From CAWIHA01 sp963835855 (GTDB taxonomy: Bacteria; Acidobacteriota; Terriglobia; Bryobacterales; Bryobacteraceae), in NCBI GenBank assembly GCA_963835855.1, contig CAWIHA010000041.1:1-45139 (forward strand): 45,139 nucleotides of DNA. The letters run 5' to 3'. A program made the translations under genes and the position numbers. Under the pieces are notes generated by a model. The model was not told where the DNA came from. It ran no database searches and saw nothing but the letters and a program-made list of their open reading frames with translations. Positions 1-9,142 of this stretch are shown here, one piece after another; the first letter of the stretch is position 1; every line of letters begins with the position of its first letter.

Positions 1-587
1 CCGCGAGTGGTGGAGGAGCAGGCCGGGCAGGTGCGCCAAGCGTGCTCGAGTCTCCACGCACGCGAGTTCCGCGTAGCGCGAACCAGCGAAGAGCGGGAGC
101 TACTCTGGAAGGGCCGCAAGAACGCCTTCGGCGCGATCGGCCGCGTCAGTCCCACTTACTACGTGCAGGATGGCGTCGTGCCGCGCACCCAGATCGCCCC
201 GGCGCTGCGGTTCATCGGGCAGGCCGCCGGAAGTACGGCCTCACCATCAGCAACATCTTTCACGCCGGCGATGGCAATATGCACCCCATCATTCTCTTCG
301 ATCCGCGGCGGCCGGGCGATCTGGAAAGGGCCAGGGCCGCGGGCGAGGACATCCTGCGCTACTGCATCGCTTCCGGCGGCACGATTACCGGCGAGCACGG
401 AGTCGGCATGGAGAAAAGCGGTCTCATGACCGCTCTCTTCAGCGCTGGCACGCTCGCAATGATGCGGAAGCTCAAGCTGCTTTTCGATCCCGATTCCCGG
501 TTCAATCCCGGGAAGATCCTGCCGACCGGCCGCGGTTGCCTCGAGATCCGCCAGCCTGCGCTCGGCGGCACGGCAGCGATATACTGA
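1..587 (+). CDS. glcD: FAD-linked oxidase, glycolate oxidase GlcD-like, 3' part, frameshifted
   Basis: This is the C-terminal half of an FAD-dependent 2-hydroxyacid oxidase (GlcD or D-lactate dehydrogenase type); the 5' part lies before the window. Visible family motifs are LWKGRKNAFGAIGR, then HAGDGNMHP and GTITGEHGVGMEK, which are the metal and flavin/substrate-site segments of the FAD-oxidase C-terminal domain. The final FNPGKILP is also typical. The reading frame changes near position 225-232: the first frame reads AAGST and the second picks up KYGLTISNIFHAGDG. Adding one A to the GGAAG run would restore AAGKYGL, so one base seems to be missing from a homopolymer. The family oxidises glycolate or lactate and passes electrons to partner subunits; no glcE or glcF is seen downstream. 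Confidence 0.85.
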   Translation, partial: ASGGGAGRAGAPSVLESPRTRVPRSANQRRAGATLEGPQERLRRDRPRQSHLLRAGWRRAAHPDRPGAAVHRAGRRKYGLTISNIFHAGDGNMHPIILFDPRRPGDLERARAAGEDILRYCIASGGTITGEHGVGMEKSGLMTALFSAGTLAMMRKLKLLFDPDSRFNPGKILPTGRGCLEIRQPALGGTAAIY

Positions 588-592
588 ACCCC

Positions 593-1549
593 ATGCTGTC
601 TAGACGCGAACTGCTCTTCTTCGCCGCCGGTGCCGCCGCCGGAGCTGTCCCTCGAAAAATGACGAGCAAAGACCGGATCGACCGCTTGCTTAAGGGTGCG
701 ATGATCGACCGCCCAGCCTTCACTTTCTGGCATCATTTCGGCCTCGAGAAGCTGCCCGGCGACCGCCTCGCAGCCGCCACGCTCGAGTTCCACCGCCAGT
801 TCCGCACCGACCTCGTCAAGGTCATGAGCGATTATCCCTATCCCAAGCCGGAAGGCGAGTGGTACCGGCTTAAGGTGGAGACGAACCCATTTCCCGAACA
901 GATCCGCGCGCTCCAGCTCATCCGCGACGGTCTGGCCGGAAGCGCCTACTTCATCGAGACGATTTTCAATCCGTATAACCAGGCGGAGAAACTCTCGTCG
1001 AAGCAGGAAGTGCTGCGGCTGAAGCAAGAGAAGCCGCAAGCGCTGCTCGACGCGCTCGAAGCGATTGCCCGTTCGGAAGCCAACCACGCACGCCTGGCCA
1101 TCGCGGCCGGCGCCGCTGGAATCTTTCTCGCGATCGACAACGCCCAAGAGAGCGCGCTCTCGCGCGAGGATTACGTGAAGTTCTGCGAGCCGTTCGATCG
1201 CATGATCCTGGGAGCTGTGGGCACGGCGCCGCTGAACACGCTGCACATCCACGGCGACAAGGTGTACCTGGACCGCTTCTACCGCGGCTGGCCAGCGCGC
1301 GTGCTGAACTACTCGGTTCACGCGACCGGCATCCGCGTTGCGGAGGTGCGCAAGCACTGCTCAGGCGTGCTGATGTGCGGCCTTGATGAGCGCAATTACC
1401 GGCAGCTCTCGGACGCCGATCTGATGCAACAGGGGCACTCAGCACAGCACGCCGCGGGACGCCGCTTTATTCTCTCTCCGGGCTGCTCAGTGCCGGACGA
1501 TTGCGCGGATGCGGAACTCTCGCGCTTGCCGAATTTGCTGGGCGCTTGA
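593..1549 (+). CDS. Uroporphyrinogen decarboxylase (URO-D) fold protein
   Basis: A 318-residue protein starting five bases after the glcD stop. The N-terminus reads MLSRRELLFFAAGAAAGAVP, a Tat-like or Sec-like signal segment (paired arginines followed by a hydrophobic stretch), which a cytosolic haem enzyme would not have. The mature part begins like URO-D superfamily members (SKDRIDRLLKGAMIDRPAFTFW). It carries the barrel-type elements AAGAAGIFLAIDNAQ, LNTLHIHGDK and a late CGLDE segment. Such URO-D homologues outside haem synthesis are often corrinoid methyltransferase-related or of unknown role. It is probably not HemE, because the export-like leader and divergent active-site region argue against it. 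The exact substrate is not deducible. Confidence 0.75.
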   Translation: MLSRRELLFFAAGAAAGAVPRKMTSKDRIDRLLKGAMIDRPAFTFWHHFGLEKLPGDRLAAATLEFHRQFRTDLVKVMSDYPYPKPEGEWYRLKVETNPFPEQIRALQLIRDGLAGSAYFIETIFNPYNQAEKLSSKQEVLRLKQEKPQALLDALEAIARSEANHARLAIAAGAAGIFLAIDNAQESALSREDYVKFCEPFDRMILGAVGTAPLNTLHIHGDKVYLDRFYRGWPARVLNYSVHATGIRVAEVRKHCSGVLMCGLDERNYRQLSDADLMQQGHSAQHAAGRRFILSPGCSVPDDCADAELSRLPNLLGA

Positions 1550-1571
1550 GGACCATTTCGAGCAGCACTGG

Positions 1572-3050
1572 CTACGCAGCTTGGGCATCTGCCCGCGGGG
1601 TCAGCGCAAATGTCAAAGCCAGGAAGATTGTGAAATCCGTCAGCAGGTGGAACAGCAGCAAATGGCGGCCCATCTCGCAGGCGTCCGCCAGGGCCGGAAC
1701 ACAAAACTCCCCGATGCCGGCCAGCGCCACGGCCAACGTCACGCACGCAAGTGCGCGTTCGAAGCCTCGCTTGCGGTGCAGGAATATGACGGGCGCCCCA
1801 ATCATCACCAAGGCATACCAGACCAGGATGTGAAAGGGCCATCTTTGGAACAGCCGGGTTCGCAAAACGCTCCATGAGCCGAATCGGCCGGTTATCGCAT
1901 ACGGTGGCCGCCCCTGCTGCCGCCGAAAGTTCGAAAGTCCGAGGTACTGGCGTTGCGATGCGCTTTCGAGGAGCACGCGCTGCAAGATGGCCAGCATTCT
2001 GCCGGGGTGCCGCACGTAGAACCTGAGGACCTTTCCATAGCTGGTCCGGTGGCAGAAGTCAGCCAGCCATCGGTCATCACCCATTGGACTATCGAGCATG
2101 AAAGCATGCATCCCGACGTACGGTAGATCCGTTGCGTTGAGGCCGAGTTCCTGCAAATCCTGGAGGGGCGTGTCCGAGTTCTTCGCAATTTGAAAAAAGA
2201 TCAAATTGAAACGTGTCAGGCCTGAATACCAGGCCTGGGTGCCGGCGAATATCCAAACGATGCCCCCCAACAAACATGCTGTTGCTGCCCATGCGGCTAA
2301 GCGCATGCCTTTGCCTTTGGCTTCGAGCGCGATTGCGAGTGTGCAGCAGGCCGGCAGAAATCCGTGAATCCCGTGCTGCACTTTGGAGGTGACGAAGAAG
2401 AGTGCCCCCAGAGTGAACAGAATCAGAGGAATCGGTTGCGCCTTTTCCGCTTTCAGAAGGTGGACTGCCATGACCGTAGCGATCATGGCGCCGAGCAGGG
2501 CGGCGGTCTCGGTGTAGAAGGAATTGAAATATGCTACGAAGGCCACATCTGCAAAGATCCAGAGCGCAACGGGCGCCAGCAACAGCCAACGCCAGCTCCG
2601 GAGTGGTCTCAGTAGTTTCAGAAGCAGGAAATAGAACCCTACAAAGATGGCCGCATGGACCGCTCCGAGCCATCGGATGTCGAATCTCCGGCGGTCGCCG
2701 ATCGCCTTCTCGACCGCCGATGCCACCTTGGCAGGGATCATTTCCGACGAAGGCAACCGGCTGTCCCAATGGTACCGCCGGTCGCGCACGTAATCAGACT
2801 CGAAATAGGCGAACTTCTGTGCTCTGCTGTCGGCGGGACCGAGGGACAATCGACCGGCAATCTTTGGAAAATCGCCATTGTCCGCCATGCCGATGAAGCC
2901 CGGGAGCAACAGTTGAGACGCCAGTACCCCCGCGCATACTACGACGAGAGCCGCCTCTCGCCACGCCAGCCACCAACGAGACCACCCTGGGCCGGCCGGC
3001 CTACCCTTTGCGCCCATTTCCATGGGGCGGGTCTCCTGGGCACTTGCCAT
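1572..3050 (-). CDS. Polytopic membrane protein, possibly GT-C-type glycosyltransferase
   Basis: A protein of about 492 residues with a short basic N-terminus, a first membrane span near residues 25-50 (ALVVVCAGVLASQLLLPGF) and roughly ten more hydrophobic spans. Right after the first span is a loop with ADNGDFPKIAGRLSL, and later YFNSFYTETAALL follows a span. Acidic residues just outside an early helix are typical of GT-C membrane glycosyltransferases and related polymer-synthesis proteins, but no diagnostic catalytic motif is certain. I chose the first ATG (3050); a TTG seven codons upstream is possible. It converges on the URO-D-like gene and stands next to the HlyD-type adaptor on the same strand, about 90 bp away. 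Function otherwise unknown. Confidence 0.6.
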   Translation of the reverse strand: MASAQETRPMEMGAKGRPAGPGWSRWWLAWREAALVVVCAGVLASQLLLPGFIGMADNGDFPKIAGRLSLGPADSRAQKFAYFESDYVRDRRYHWDSRLPSSEMIPAKVASAVEKAIGDRRRFDIRWLGAVHAAIFVGFYFLLLKLLRPLRSWRWLLLAPVALWIFADVAFVAYFNSFYTETAALLGAMIATVMAVHLLKAEKAQPIPLILFTLGALFFVTSKVQHGIHGFLPACCTLAIALEAKGKGMRLAAWAATACLLGGIVWIFAGTQAWYSGLTRFNLIFFQIAKNSDTPLQDLQELGLNATDLPYVGMHAFMLDSPMGDDRWLADFCHRTSYGKVLRFYVRHPGRMLAILQRVLLESASQRQYLGLSNFRRQQGRPPYAITGRFGSWSVLRTRLFQRWPFHILVWYALVMIGAPVIFLHRKRGFERALACVTLAVALAGIGEFCVPALADACEMGRHLLLFHLLTDFTIFLALTFALTPRADAQAA

Positions 3051-3140
3051 AGGGCAATCATAACAGGGCAACGCAGGCTGTTCGGCGGCCGAATGCGAAT
3101 CCGGGTTCGCGGCGCCTATGCGTGAAACCGATGGGGTACT

Positions 3141-4361
3141 TTACTCCTGTTCCTCGGGTTCAACACGCGCGCCATCTCTCAACGGGCGCTCGCTGGTGAG
3201 CGCAATCATATCGCCTTCCGCGAGCCCGGAAAGCACCACCGCACGGGTGATACTCGAGGCGCCCAGCTTGATTGGCCGCCACTGGACATGGTCGTCGCGC
3301 AGAACGAAAACGCCGACCTTGCCGTCCTGCCGCCGAAGCGCTTCTTTGGGAATCGTGAGCCCGTTCCCGACCACTTGCGAAGTGATCTCGGCGTTCACGT
3401 TGGTGCCTGGAATCAACGTCAGGCCGGGGTTCTCGATTGTGCAGATGACTTCGCCGACCTGCCGCGTTCCCAGCGGGACGACCTGAGTCGGCATCTTCCC
3501 GACCGCGCCTTTCCACTGCCTGCCGGGCACCGCGTCCCAGGTGATCGTCACCGGCATGCCTACGGCTACGCGTCCCAGCTCCGGCTCATCCACATAGACT
3601 CGCACGCGCAGCGTTTCGAGATTGCCCACGTCCGCCACCAGGTCGCCGGGATTGACGTAGGCGCCCGCGCGAGCCGGCAGGTCGTATACGATCCCGGAAG
3701 CCGGCGAGTGGATGTAGCTGCGGTCTAGCCGGACACGGGCTTGCTCGAGCGCCGCCTGCGCTTCACGCAACTTCGCTTCGGCCGCTGCCCGATCGGGCGT
3801 GCCGACCAGCGCCGTGCGCTTGTGCTCCAGCCCCTGAATGTCATCCTGGAGTTGCTGAACGCGCTGCGCGGCGGCGGCGGCTTCCTGCTCGGTCGCAGCG
3901 TGTTTCGCGGCCAGTCTCCGCAGCACGTCGTCGTCGCGTTGGGCGGCCTTCAGGTCCAAGCGGTCGCGGACCAACGCGTTCTCGATTTCGACCTGCGCTG
4001 CGGACGGCCCGCCCTGGAGCATCGTCTGAAGGTGCGCCCTGGCCTGCTCCACGCCGGCTTCGGCGGCCGAAACATCGGCGCGCGCTTCGCGGGCGTCGAG
4101 ATCCACCAGCAGGGCACCTTTGTCGACGCGCTGGCCCAGGTGTACCTCCACCCGCTGAATGATACCCGCCCGCGCCGCCCTTACCGCGACCCAATCCGAG
4201 GGTTCCACCTTGCCATTGGTGACGAGGGTGCTCACGAGCATCTCCCGCCGGACCTGGGCGAACGGAACTTCCATGGGATGCGCGCTCCGGCGGTGAAGCC
4301 ACCACACCAGCGCGGCGACCGGGATGATCGACAAGATCAGGTAGAGTCGGATACGGGACAT
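3141..4361 (-). CDS. HlyD/MacA-type periplasmic adaptor (membrane fusion protein)
   Basis: A 406-residue membrane fusion protein. Residues about 5-23 form one N-terminal membrane anchor (LYLILSIIPVAALVWWL). A lipoyl/barrel-sandwich half-motif follows (VRAARAGIIQRVEVHLGQRVDKGALLVDLD). A long alpha-helical hairpin rich in Ala, Gln, Glu and Arg occupies about 95-215, and the second half-motif is YIHSPASGIVYDLPARAGAYVNPGDLVADV. Beta-barrel and membrane-proximal domains end the protein. Such adaptors connect an inner-membrane ABC or RND pump to an outer-membrane channel. No pump or TolC-like gene lies within this window, so the partner must be elsewhere or missing. No clear Shine-Dalgarno precedes the ATG. 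Confidence 0.85.
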   Translation of the reverse strand: MSRIRLYLILSIIPVAALVWWLHRRSAHPMEVPFAQVRREMLVSTLVTNGKVEPSDWVAVRAARAGIIQRVEVHLGQRVDKGALLVDLDAREARADVSAAEAGVEQARAHLQTMLQGGPSAAQVEIENALVRDRLDLKAAQRDDDVLRRLAAKHAATEQEAAAAAQRVQQLQDDIQGLEHKRTALVGTPDRAAAEAKLREAQAALEQARVRLDRSYIHSPASGIVYDLPARAGAYVNPGDLVADVGNLETLRVRVYVDEPELGRVAVGMPVTITWDAVPGRQWKGAVGKMPTQVVPLGTRQVGEVICTIENPGLTLIPGTNVNAEITSQVVGNGLTIPKEALRRQDGKVGVFVLRDDHVQWRPIKLGASSITRAVVLSGLAEGDMIALTSERPLRDGARVEPEEQE

Positions 4362-4585
4362 TGCAAAGATCTATATTGTCCCAGATGAGATGGTGGAATT
4401 GGGATTGATTCGCATAGGAAAAACCACACTGGTACTGCCGGCCGGAGGAATGTTCGCCGTTTCTCAAGCGGGCGCGTGGGCCCTTGACCGGTCCGTTTCA
4501 TGGTCCCAATCGTGCCCCCACTCCGCCATGAGGCGCCTGCCACGTGGTTAGCGCCTGGCCCGGTCCAGGCTTACAATGAGGAGCT

Positions 4586-4897
4586 ATGCCCGCCTTCAAA
4601 ATCCATCGCTTAAAGGACAGCCAATTTCAGCAATTCCGGTGGGCGCCGCACGTCGCCGGGGCGGCTCCGGTCAAGCCCAAAGACTATGAGCCGGGTGGCT
4701 TGGTAGAAGCGCCAAGCGCCTATGCAGCCTGGTCACAGTTGCGGGACTCTGGCAACGCGCTGCGAGTCGGGGATTTGCTGGAATCCGAGGACGGCCAGCT
4801 CCGCATCTGCAAGTACGTAGGGTTCGAAGAGGCGCATTGGACCCTCCCGGAGCCGAAGCCGCTCCCGGAGGCTCCGACCCCTAGTACTGAGAGGTAG
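4586..4897 (+). CDS. Small hypothetical protein, 103 aa
   Basis: The ATG is preceded by a good ribosome-binding site (GAGGAG, about five bases before the start), which supports translation. The protein is soluble, rich in Pro, Ala and Glu, has no membrane span, and contains one cysteine (RICKYVGFEEAHW). The middle part (AYAAWSQLRDSGNALRVGDLLESEDGQLRI) reads like a compact alpha/beta fold, while the C-terminus PEPKPLPEAPTPSTER looks disordered. I do not recognise the family. It lies on the same strand as the downstream 2H phosphoesterase, about 60 bp apart, so they could be cotranscribed. Confidence 0.6.
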   Translation: MPAFKIHRLKDSQFQQFRWAPHVAGAAPVKPKDYEPGGLVEAPSAYAAWSQLRDSGNALRVGDLLESEDGQLRICKYVGFEEAHWTLPEPKPLPEAPTPSTER

Positions 4898-4958
4898 AGT
4901 ACCACCCACGTCCGGGTGGGCGGTGCGGAGCCCTTGCAGAAACGTTAGGATGAAGATT

Positions 4959-5543
4959 ATGGAGGCTCGTAACAACGGCGCGGAGCCGGTTAACAGTTAC
5001 GCGCTGGTGGCATACATTCCTGGCGAACTGGGCCGCTTTCTGGACGAGCTCCGCCGCGAATTGGTGCCAGGTTGCAGCCCTCGGGCCCACGTTACGATCT
5101 TGCCTCCCAGGCCGCTTGCGGGCACCACCGAGTCAGCCCGGAACAAGTTGGAGACACAACTCCCCGACTTCCCTGCGTTTGAGGTCGAGCCGACCACAGT
5201 CGAGGTTTTTACTTCGACCGGCGTCATTTACGTCACGCTGGGTGCCGGACGTTATGAGCTTGGGTGCATGCACGAGCGGCTGAACACCGGTCCGCTCAAG
5301 TACGCGGAGCCCTTCGCGTACCATCCCCATATAACGCTGGCCCAGGAGTTGGAGCTGCCAGACGTGCGCGAGAGCCTGGAGTTCGCGCGGCGCCGCTGGG
5401 CCGAGTACAGCGGGATCCGCATGTTCGCCGTTGACACGATCATCTTCGTCCAGAACACGACGCGCGACTGCTGGGTCGACTTGGCGCAGTGGACTCTCGG
5501 GGGCTGCCTCACGGGCTTGGTAGCCGAAGACTTACTCAAATAG
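4959..5543 (+). CDS. 2'-5' RNA ligase / 2H phosphoesterase family protein
   Basis: A protein of about 194 residues. It has the two H-x-T/S motifs that define 2H phosphoesterases: HVTILPPRP near residue 45 and HPHITLAQE near residue 125. The two histidines would act as general acid and base on cyclic phosphodiesters or 2'-5' linked RNA ends. The length fits the LigT/ThpR-like or YjcG-like group. Start choice: the ATG at 4959 has AGGA eight bases upstream; an in-frame ATG three codons earlier and a GTG at 4923 are alternatives. Its 3' end overlaps by about 12 bases the corrected stop of the convergent gene on the minus strand. Confidence 0.75.
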   Translation: MEARNNGAEPVNSYALVAYIPGELGRFLDELRRELVPGCSPRAHVTILPPRPLAGTTESARNKLETQLPDFPAFEVEPTTVEVFTSTGVIYVTLGAGRYELGCMHERLNTGPLKYAEPFAYHPHITLAQELELPDVRESLEFARRRWAEYSGIRMFAVDTIIFVQNTTRDCWVDLAQWTLGGCLTGLVAEDLLK

Positions 5544-6013
5544 CTCAATCTGATCTTTTGCCTTCGGTTTCGTTTTGCGCGGGTGCAATGCGCTCCCAAC
5601 AACCCCCAGAACGTGGAGTCGGACAGCGCAACGCGCGGCACGAACACTCGCTGGGCATTCCAGGTGGGGTTAGGCGGCACGACCGTGAAACCGTAGGGTT
5701 CCAACTGCAGGAGGTTGTTCGGCAGAAGGCCGTCCATCACCTCGCCGTCGCGGAAGCGCATGCGCACCCAAAGGCCATCCATCTTCGGGCGCGTATGGAA
5801 GACCCCGCGCTCGGCTTGGGCCTCCGCCGGCTGGAAATCTCGAACAAAATAAACGGCTTTGATTTCAGCGTAGGGGATGACGAGCACGCTGCCGGACTGG
5901 CTGAGCACCTCCGCGCCTTCCGGATGTAGGTAGCTCTGCGGGTTGACGAAGCCCTGCACGGATTCGCGCTCGAACCGTTGGACGAAGACTTTCTTATTCG
6001 TTGAGAGCGCCAC
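5532..6013 (-). CDS. Conserved hypothetical protein with C-terminal QIELF tail, frameshifted
   Basis: Read from a GTG at 6013, the protein opens MALSTNKKVFVQRF, continues with a small beta-rich domain (SGSVLVIPYAEIKAVYFVRDF, LWVRMRFRDGEVMDGLLPNNLLQL) and reaches FVPRVALSDST near position 5620. There the frame runs on into nonsense (FWGLLGAHCTR), whereas the next frame gives VLGVVGSALHPRKTKPKAKDQIELFE and then a stop at 5534-5532. A single-base deletion near 5615-5622 explains this. The repaired protein would have about 160 residues. The terminal DQIELFE resembles the QLxLF sliding-clamp-binding peptide; the AAA ATPase at 21,826 ends in a similar way. Function unknown. Confidence 0.6.
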
Positions 6014-6106
6014 GCTGATTCACCACAGGCCGCACCCGGATGCCGGCCGCCGCGATGTCACTCGTTTTCTTCCAAACAATTTCGGGAATATTGTATCATT
6101 GGCACG

Positions 6107-7006
6107 ATGCCCAGCGCGGCGCCATTGGCGACTGAGATACAGGCGTTTCTGGACTTCTGCCGCATTGAGAAAGGCTTATCTGTCAATTCGTTGGAAGCCT
6201 ACGGCAGCGATCTGAAGCGTTTTGCTGCAGCCTGTCAGCCCGAATTCCCGGATACCTTCCCGGGGCCGGAGGCGCTCCGCGGCTACCTGGACCTGCTTTA
6301 CCGCCAGGGCCTCGAGGGCCGCTCCATTGCCCGCCACTTGACCACGCTCCGGAGTTTTTCGAGCTTTCTGCTGCGCGAAAAAAGGATCGCGAAGGACCCA
6401 ACGGCGTACCTGACGCTGCCCAAGAGCTGGCAGAACCTACCTAAATACCTGAATCATAATGAGATCGACAGGCTACTCACAGCCCCCGATCCGGCCAAGC
6501 CCACCGGCCTCAGAGACCGGGCCATGCTGGAGCTGCTTTATGCCAGCGGGCTGCGCGTCACTGAGCTTTGTGAACTGCAATTATCCGATCTGAATGAAGA
6601 AGTTGGGGTGGTCCGGGTGATGGGTAAAGGGAATAAGCAGCGGTTGGTTCCGGTCGGCAGGCAGGCGCTTTCTGCCTTGTCTGCCTATCGGGTGGCCGCA
6701 CGAGGCGCGCTGTTACGGGGCCGCGGCAGCAAGTACTTGTTCGTCACCGCCCGCGGCACCCGTATGACCCGCCAGGCCTTCTGGAGACTTCTGGCGGGGT
6801 ACGGAAGAAAAGTGGGGATCTTCCACCGTTTGACGCCGCACGTTGTCCGGCATAGCTTTGCAACCCACCTCCTGGAGGGAGGCGCCGACCTGCGGAGCGT
6901 TCAGACCATGTTGGGCCATGCCGATATTTCCACGACCCAGATCTATACCCATGTCATGCGGTCCCGGTTGCGGAAGACCTTTGACGAGCACCACCCGCGA
7001 GCATAA
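6107..7006 (+). CDS. xerD: Tyrosine recombinase XerD/XerC
   Basis: A 299-residue site-specific recombinase of usual Xer length. The N-terminal SAM-like core-binding domain occupies about 8-95 (FLDFCRIEKGLSVNSLEAYGSDLKRF). The catalytic domain shows all key residues: Arg in ASGLRVTELCELQLSDL, Lys in the MGKGNKQRLVP beta-hairpin, His-x-x-Arg in TPHVVRHSFATHLLEGG, His in MLGHADISTTQIYTHV and the tyrosine nucleophile in the same segment. Xer proteins resolve chromosome dimers at dif together with FtsK. No dif site is recognised here and the context (nucleotidyltransferase downstream) is chromosomal, so this looks like the housekeeping enzyme and not a phage integrase. Confidence 0.93.
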   Translation: MPSAAPLATEIQAFLDFCRIEKGLSVNSLEAYGSDLKRFAAACQPEFPDTFPGPEALRGYLDLLYRQGLEGRSIARHLTTLRSFSSFLLREKRIAKDPTAYLTLPKSWQNLPKYLNHNEIDRLLTAPDPAKPTGLRDRAMLELLYASGLRVTELCELQLSDLNEEVGVVRVMGKGNKQRLVPVGRQALSALSAYRVAARGALLRGRGSKYLFVTARGTRMTRQAFWRLLAGYGRKVGIFHRLTPHVVRHSFATHLLEGGADLRSVQTMLGHADISTTQIYTHVMRSRLRKTFDEHHPRA

Positions 7007-7016
7007 AGAGCGCGGA

Positions 7017-7090
7017 CTGCGCCAGCTTGCGGACTGCGGCCCGCAGGCGCAGCCACTAAGGCCAGGGAAGGGTTATGCGTTATTCCCTGG
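7017..7090. terminator. Two tandem hairpins after xerD
   Basis: The spacer between xerD and the next gene has two inverted repeats. The first pairs CTGCGCC (7017-7023) with GGCGCAG (7046-7052) and has an inner TGCGG/CCGCA stem. The second pairs CCAGGGAA (7062-7069) with TTCCCTGG (7083-7090). Neither is followed by a clear T-tract, so a transcription-attenuating or stabilising role is only a guess. Confidence 0.3.
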
Positions 7091-7158
7091 GGTAATTGCA
7101 GCAGGCGCGCGCCGCCCGTCGATGGGCCACGAGCCGGAAGCCAAGAGCGAATAGCCAT

Positions 7159-8500
7159 ATGAGCGATTACATGTTCATGCTCGAGAGCCACCTCAGCACG
7201 GACCAGAACCGTGTCGTCAGCGAGATCCAGGCTGCGGCGGCCCATGCGAATGTCAGTCTGTTCCTTACCGGCGGAGCCATGCGCGACATGTTGGGCGGCG
7301 CTCCCATCCGGGACCTCGACTTTACGATCGAAGGCAACGCGCTGAAGGTCGCCAGGGCCGTTGCGAAGGAGACCGGTGCGCGCATCCTGAGCGAGGACGG
7401 GCAACGGAAAGACGTTCGAGCTTCTATTCCGTGGCGGCATCACCGCCGGGGTCTCGATGGCTCGCCGCGAGCGGTACGCCAAGCCCGGCGCCCGGCCCAA
7501 GGTTGCGCCCGCCACCATACACGAGGATCTCAGGCGCAGGGACTTCGCTGCCGATGCGATCGCGCTCTCGCTGAACCGCGCGTCGCGGGGGCTGCTGATC
7601 GATCCTACCAACGGCCTGGGCGACCTGGAGCGCAAAGAACTGCGCGCCGTTTACAATTACGCTCTCTACGACGATCCCGTCCGCATCCTGCGCCTGATCC
7701 GCCTGCGGGTCCGCCTCGGCTTTTCCGTCGAAGAGCGGACCCAGATGCAGTACGACAACGTGCGCGCCGAGGAATTGGAGAAGCGCATTGCGCCGCGGCG
7801 CTTATTCCACGAATTGCACCAGATCGCGCAGGATCCGAAGGCCTCCGAAATTGTGCGGGCGTTCGAGCAGGAGAACCTGATGGTGCTGTTCTCGCCGGCG
7901 CTCGCCGGCACGAAGCTCAATATTCCCGGTCTGACAAGGTTCGAGAAATCCAAGCAACTGGTTCCGTTTGGCATTCGGTTTCCGCTCAACGACCTCGGCA
8001 TCTTTCTGTACTTCCTCACCGAGAGGCTGACCACGAAGGAGAAAGCGGGCCTGGTGAAAGCCACAGCCATGCGCAAGGCGGAGATCGAGCTATGGCAGAG
8101 GCTCGAGGCGCGGAGCAAGAAGCTGGAGAGAGAACTGAAGCCGGCGAAGCTGAAGAAGGCCTCCCAGGTTTACTACGCCCTGGTGAAGGCGCCCGGCGAC
8201 CAAATTCTGTTCCTGCTCATCCGCTCGCCGCTCCGGATCGTGCAGGATCGCATCAAAAATTATCTCCAGAAGTATCTTCCGCTCGCACAGGAAGTCACGG
8301 ATGAGGACGTGCGCGCCGCGGGCGCAGTGCCTGGCACCCCCAAGTATCAGAAGGTGAAGGACGAGCTCATCACCACGAAACTGAATGCGAGGCCGAAAAA
8401 ACCCGCGCCCGTTGAGCCGGCTGAAGGGCCGCAACCCCCAGAACCCGCTCCCCTCGGCGCGCTGAGAAAGGCGCTCCGGCAGCCACTCGCAAGAGGATAG
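7159..8500 (+). CDS. CCA tRNA nucleotidyltransferase / poly(A) polymerase family, frameshifted
   Basis: Class II nucleotidyltransferase. The N-terminal catalytic head is clear: FLTGGAMRDMLGG followed by RDLDFTIEG, which supplies the G-G-x-x-R-D loop and the D-x-D metal-binding pair. The head then continues in another frame as ELLFRGGITAGVSMARRERYAKPG, and RRDFAADAIAL, LIDPTNGLGDL and DDPVRILRLIRLRVRLGF are the family's nucleotide-recognition segments. The break is at about 7414-7418, where removing one T from GACGTTCGAG restores D-V-E-L-L-F. The repaired protein is about 446 residues; the C-terminal third is helical and ends in a Pro/Ala-rich tail. The enzyme adds CCA to tRNA 3' ends or A-tails to RNA. 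As this is normally essential, a sequencing indel is more likely than real inactivation. Confidence 0.85.
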
Positions 8501-8505
8501 TAAGA

Positions 8506-9069
8506 ATGCTGCCCAAGAAAATATCGTGGGTCAAGCTAGTCAAGGGCATATTCATCCTACTGTGTGTGGAACTTGGTTTTCTTGCTCTCGTTCCTTGGTT
8601 CGGTCTGATCTGGCACGTTGTAAGCGGAAACAGCATCGCTACCGCAGGAGTGTCTTTCAAAGTGCCTGCTAGGTACCTTGCGAAGGCGTCCCCTACGGGT
8701 AACATCGATATGTGGCAGTACAGCCTCGGTGCTCCAATCTGGGATGCTCCCTTTGGCTTTATCAGAATTCACCCAGACCGATCTTTGCGCGGACTGAATA
8801 TAAAGCGGGATATTGGTCGGCTCCGTGCGATCGAGGGTTCCGCGCAGCGGTCTGAGGGGATGAACCTGCTCTCCCAACGAGTGCTGGATACGGGGGCAGG
8901 GTCGGCGGTCTGCTTCCAGGCTCGCGCGGGGAAGAAGGCTAGCGTAACTTGCTATCTTCTCGGTGACCACACATTCATGGCACTGTATGATGGCGACGTG
9001 AAATTCGCAGCGGACGTCTATGACATTGTGGCTTCCGCTAGGCCCGTGGGGCAGCGCTCTTCACACTGA
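8506..9069 (+). CDS. Hypothetical single-pass membrane protein, 187 aa
   Basis: It starts five bases after the nucleotidyltransferase stop, with AGAGGA as a plausible ribosome-binding site. Residues about 12-36 form one hydrophobic span (LVKGIFILLCVELGFLALVPWFGLIW is the core region). The remaining 150 residues form a polar domain with scattered cysteines (AVCFQARAGKKASVTCYLLG). GC content appears lower than in the flanking genes, with codons such as AAA, ATA and GGT more frequent, hinting at a younger acquisition. I do not recognise the family. Likely topology is a short cytoplasmic N-terminus with the domain outside the membrane. Confidence 0.6.
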   Translation: MLPKKISWVKLVKGIFILLCVELGFLALVPWFGLIWHVVSGNSIATAGVSFKVPARYLAKASPTGNIDMWQYSLGAPIWDAPFGFIRIHPDRSLRGLNIKRDIGRLRAIEGSAQRSEGMNLLSQRVLDTGAGSAVCFQARAGKKASVTCYLLGDHTFMALYDGDVKFAADVYDIVASARPVGQRSSH

Positions 9070-9142
9070 CTGCCGTAAAACGCTCCAGGGCCATTTGGCC
9101 CCCGGCGTGCCTTCAAATTGGCTACACTTGAAAAATCTCGCT

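Noticed and set aside
6107..7006. XerD as the integrase of the retron unit
   Set aside because: It is a housekeeping-type Xer protein 16 kb away, and the 35-bp repeats do not look like dif sites.
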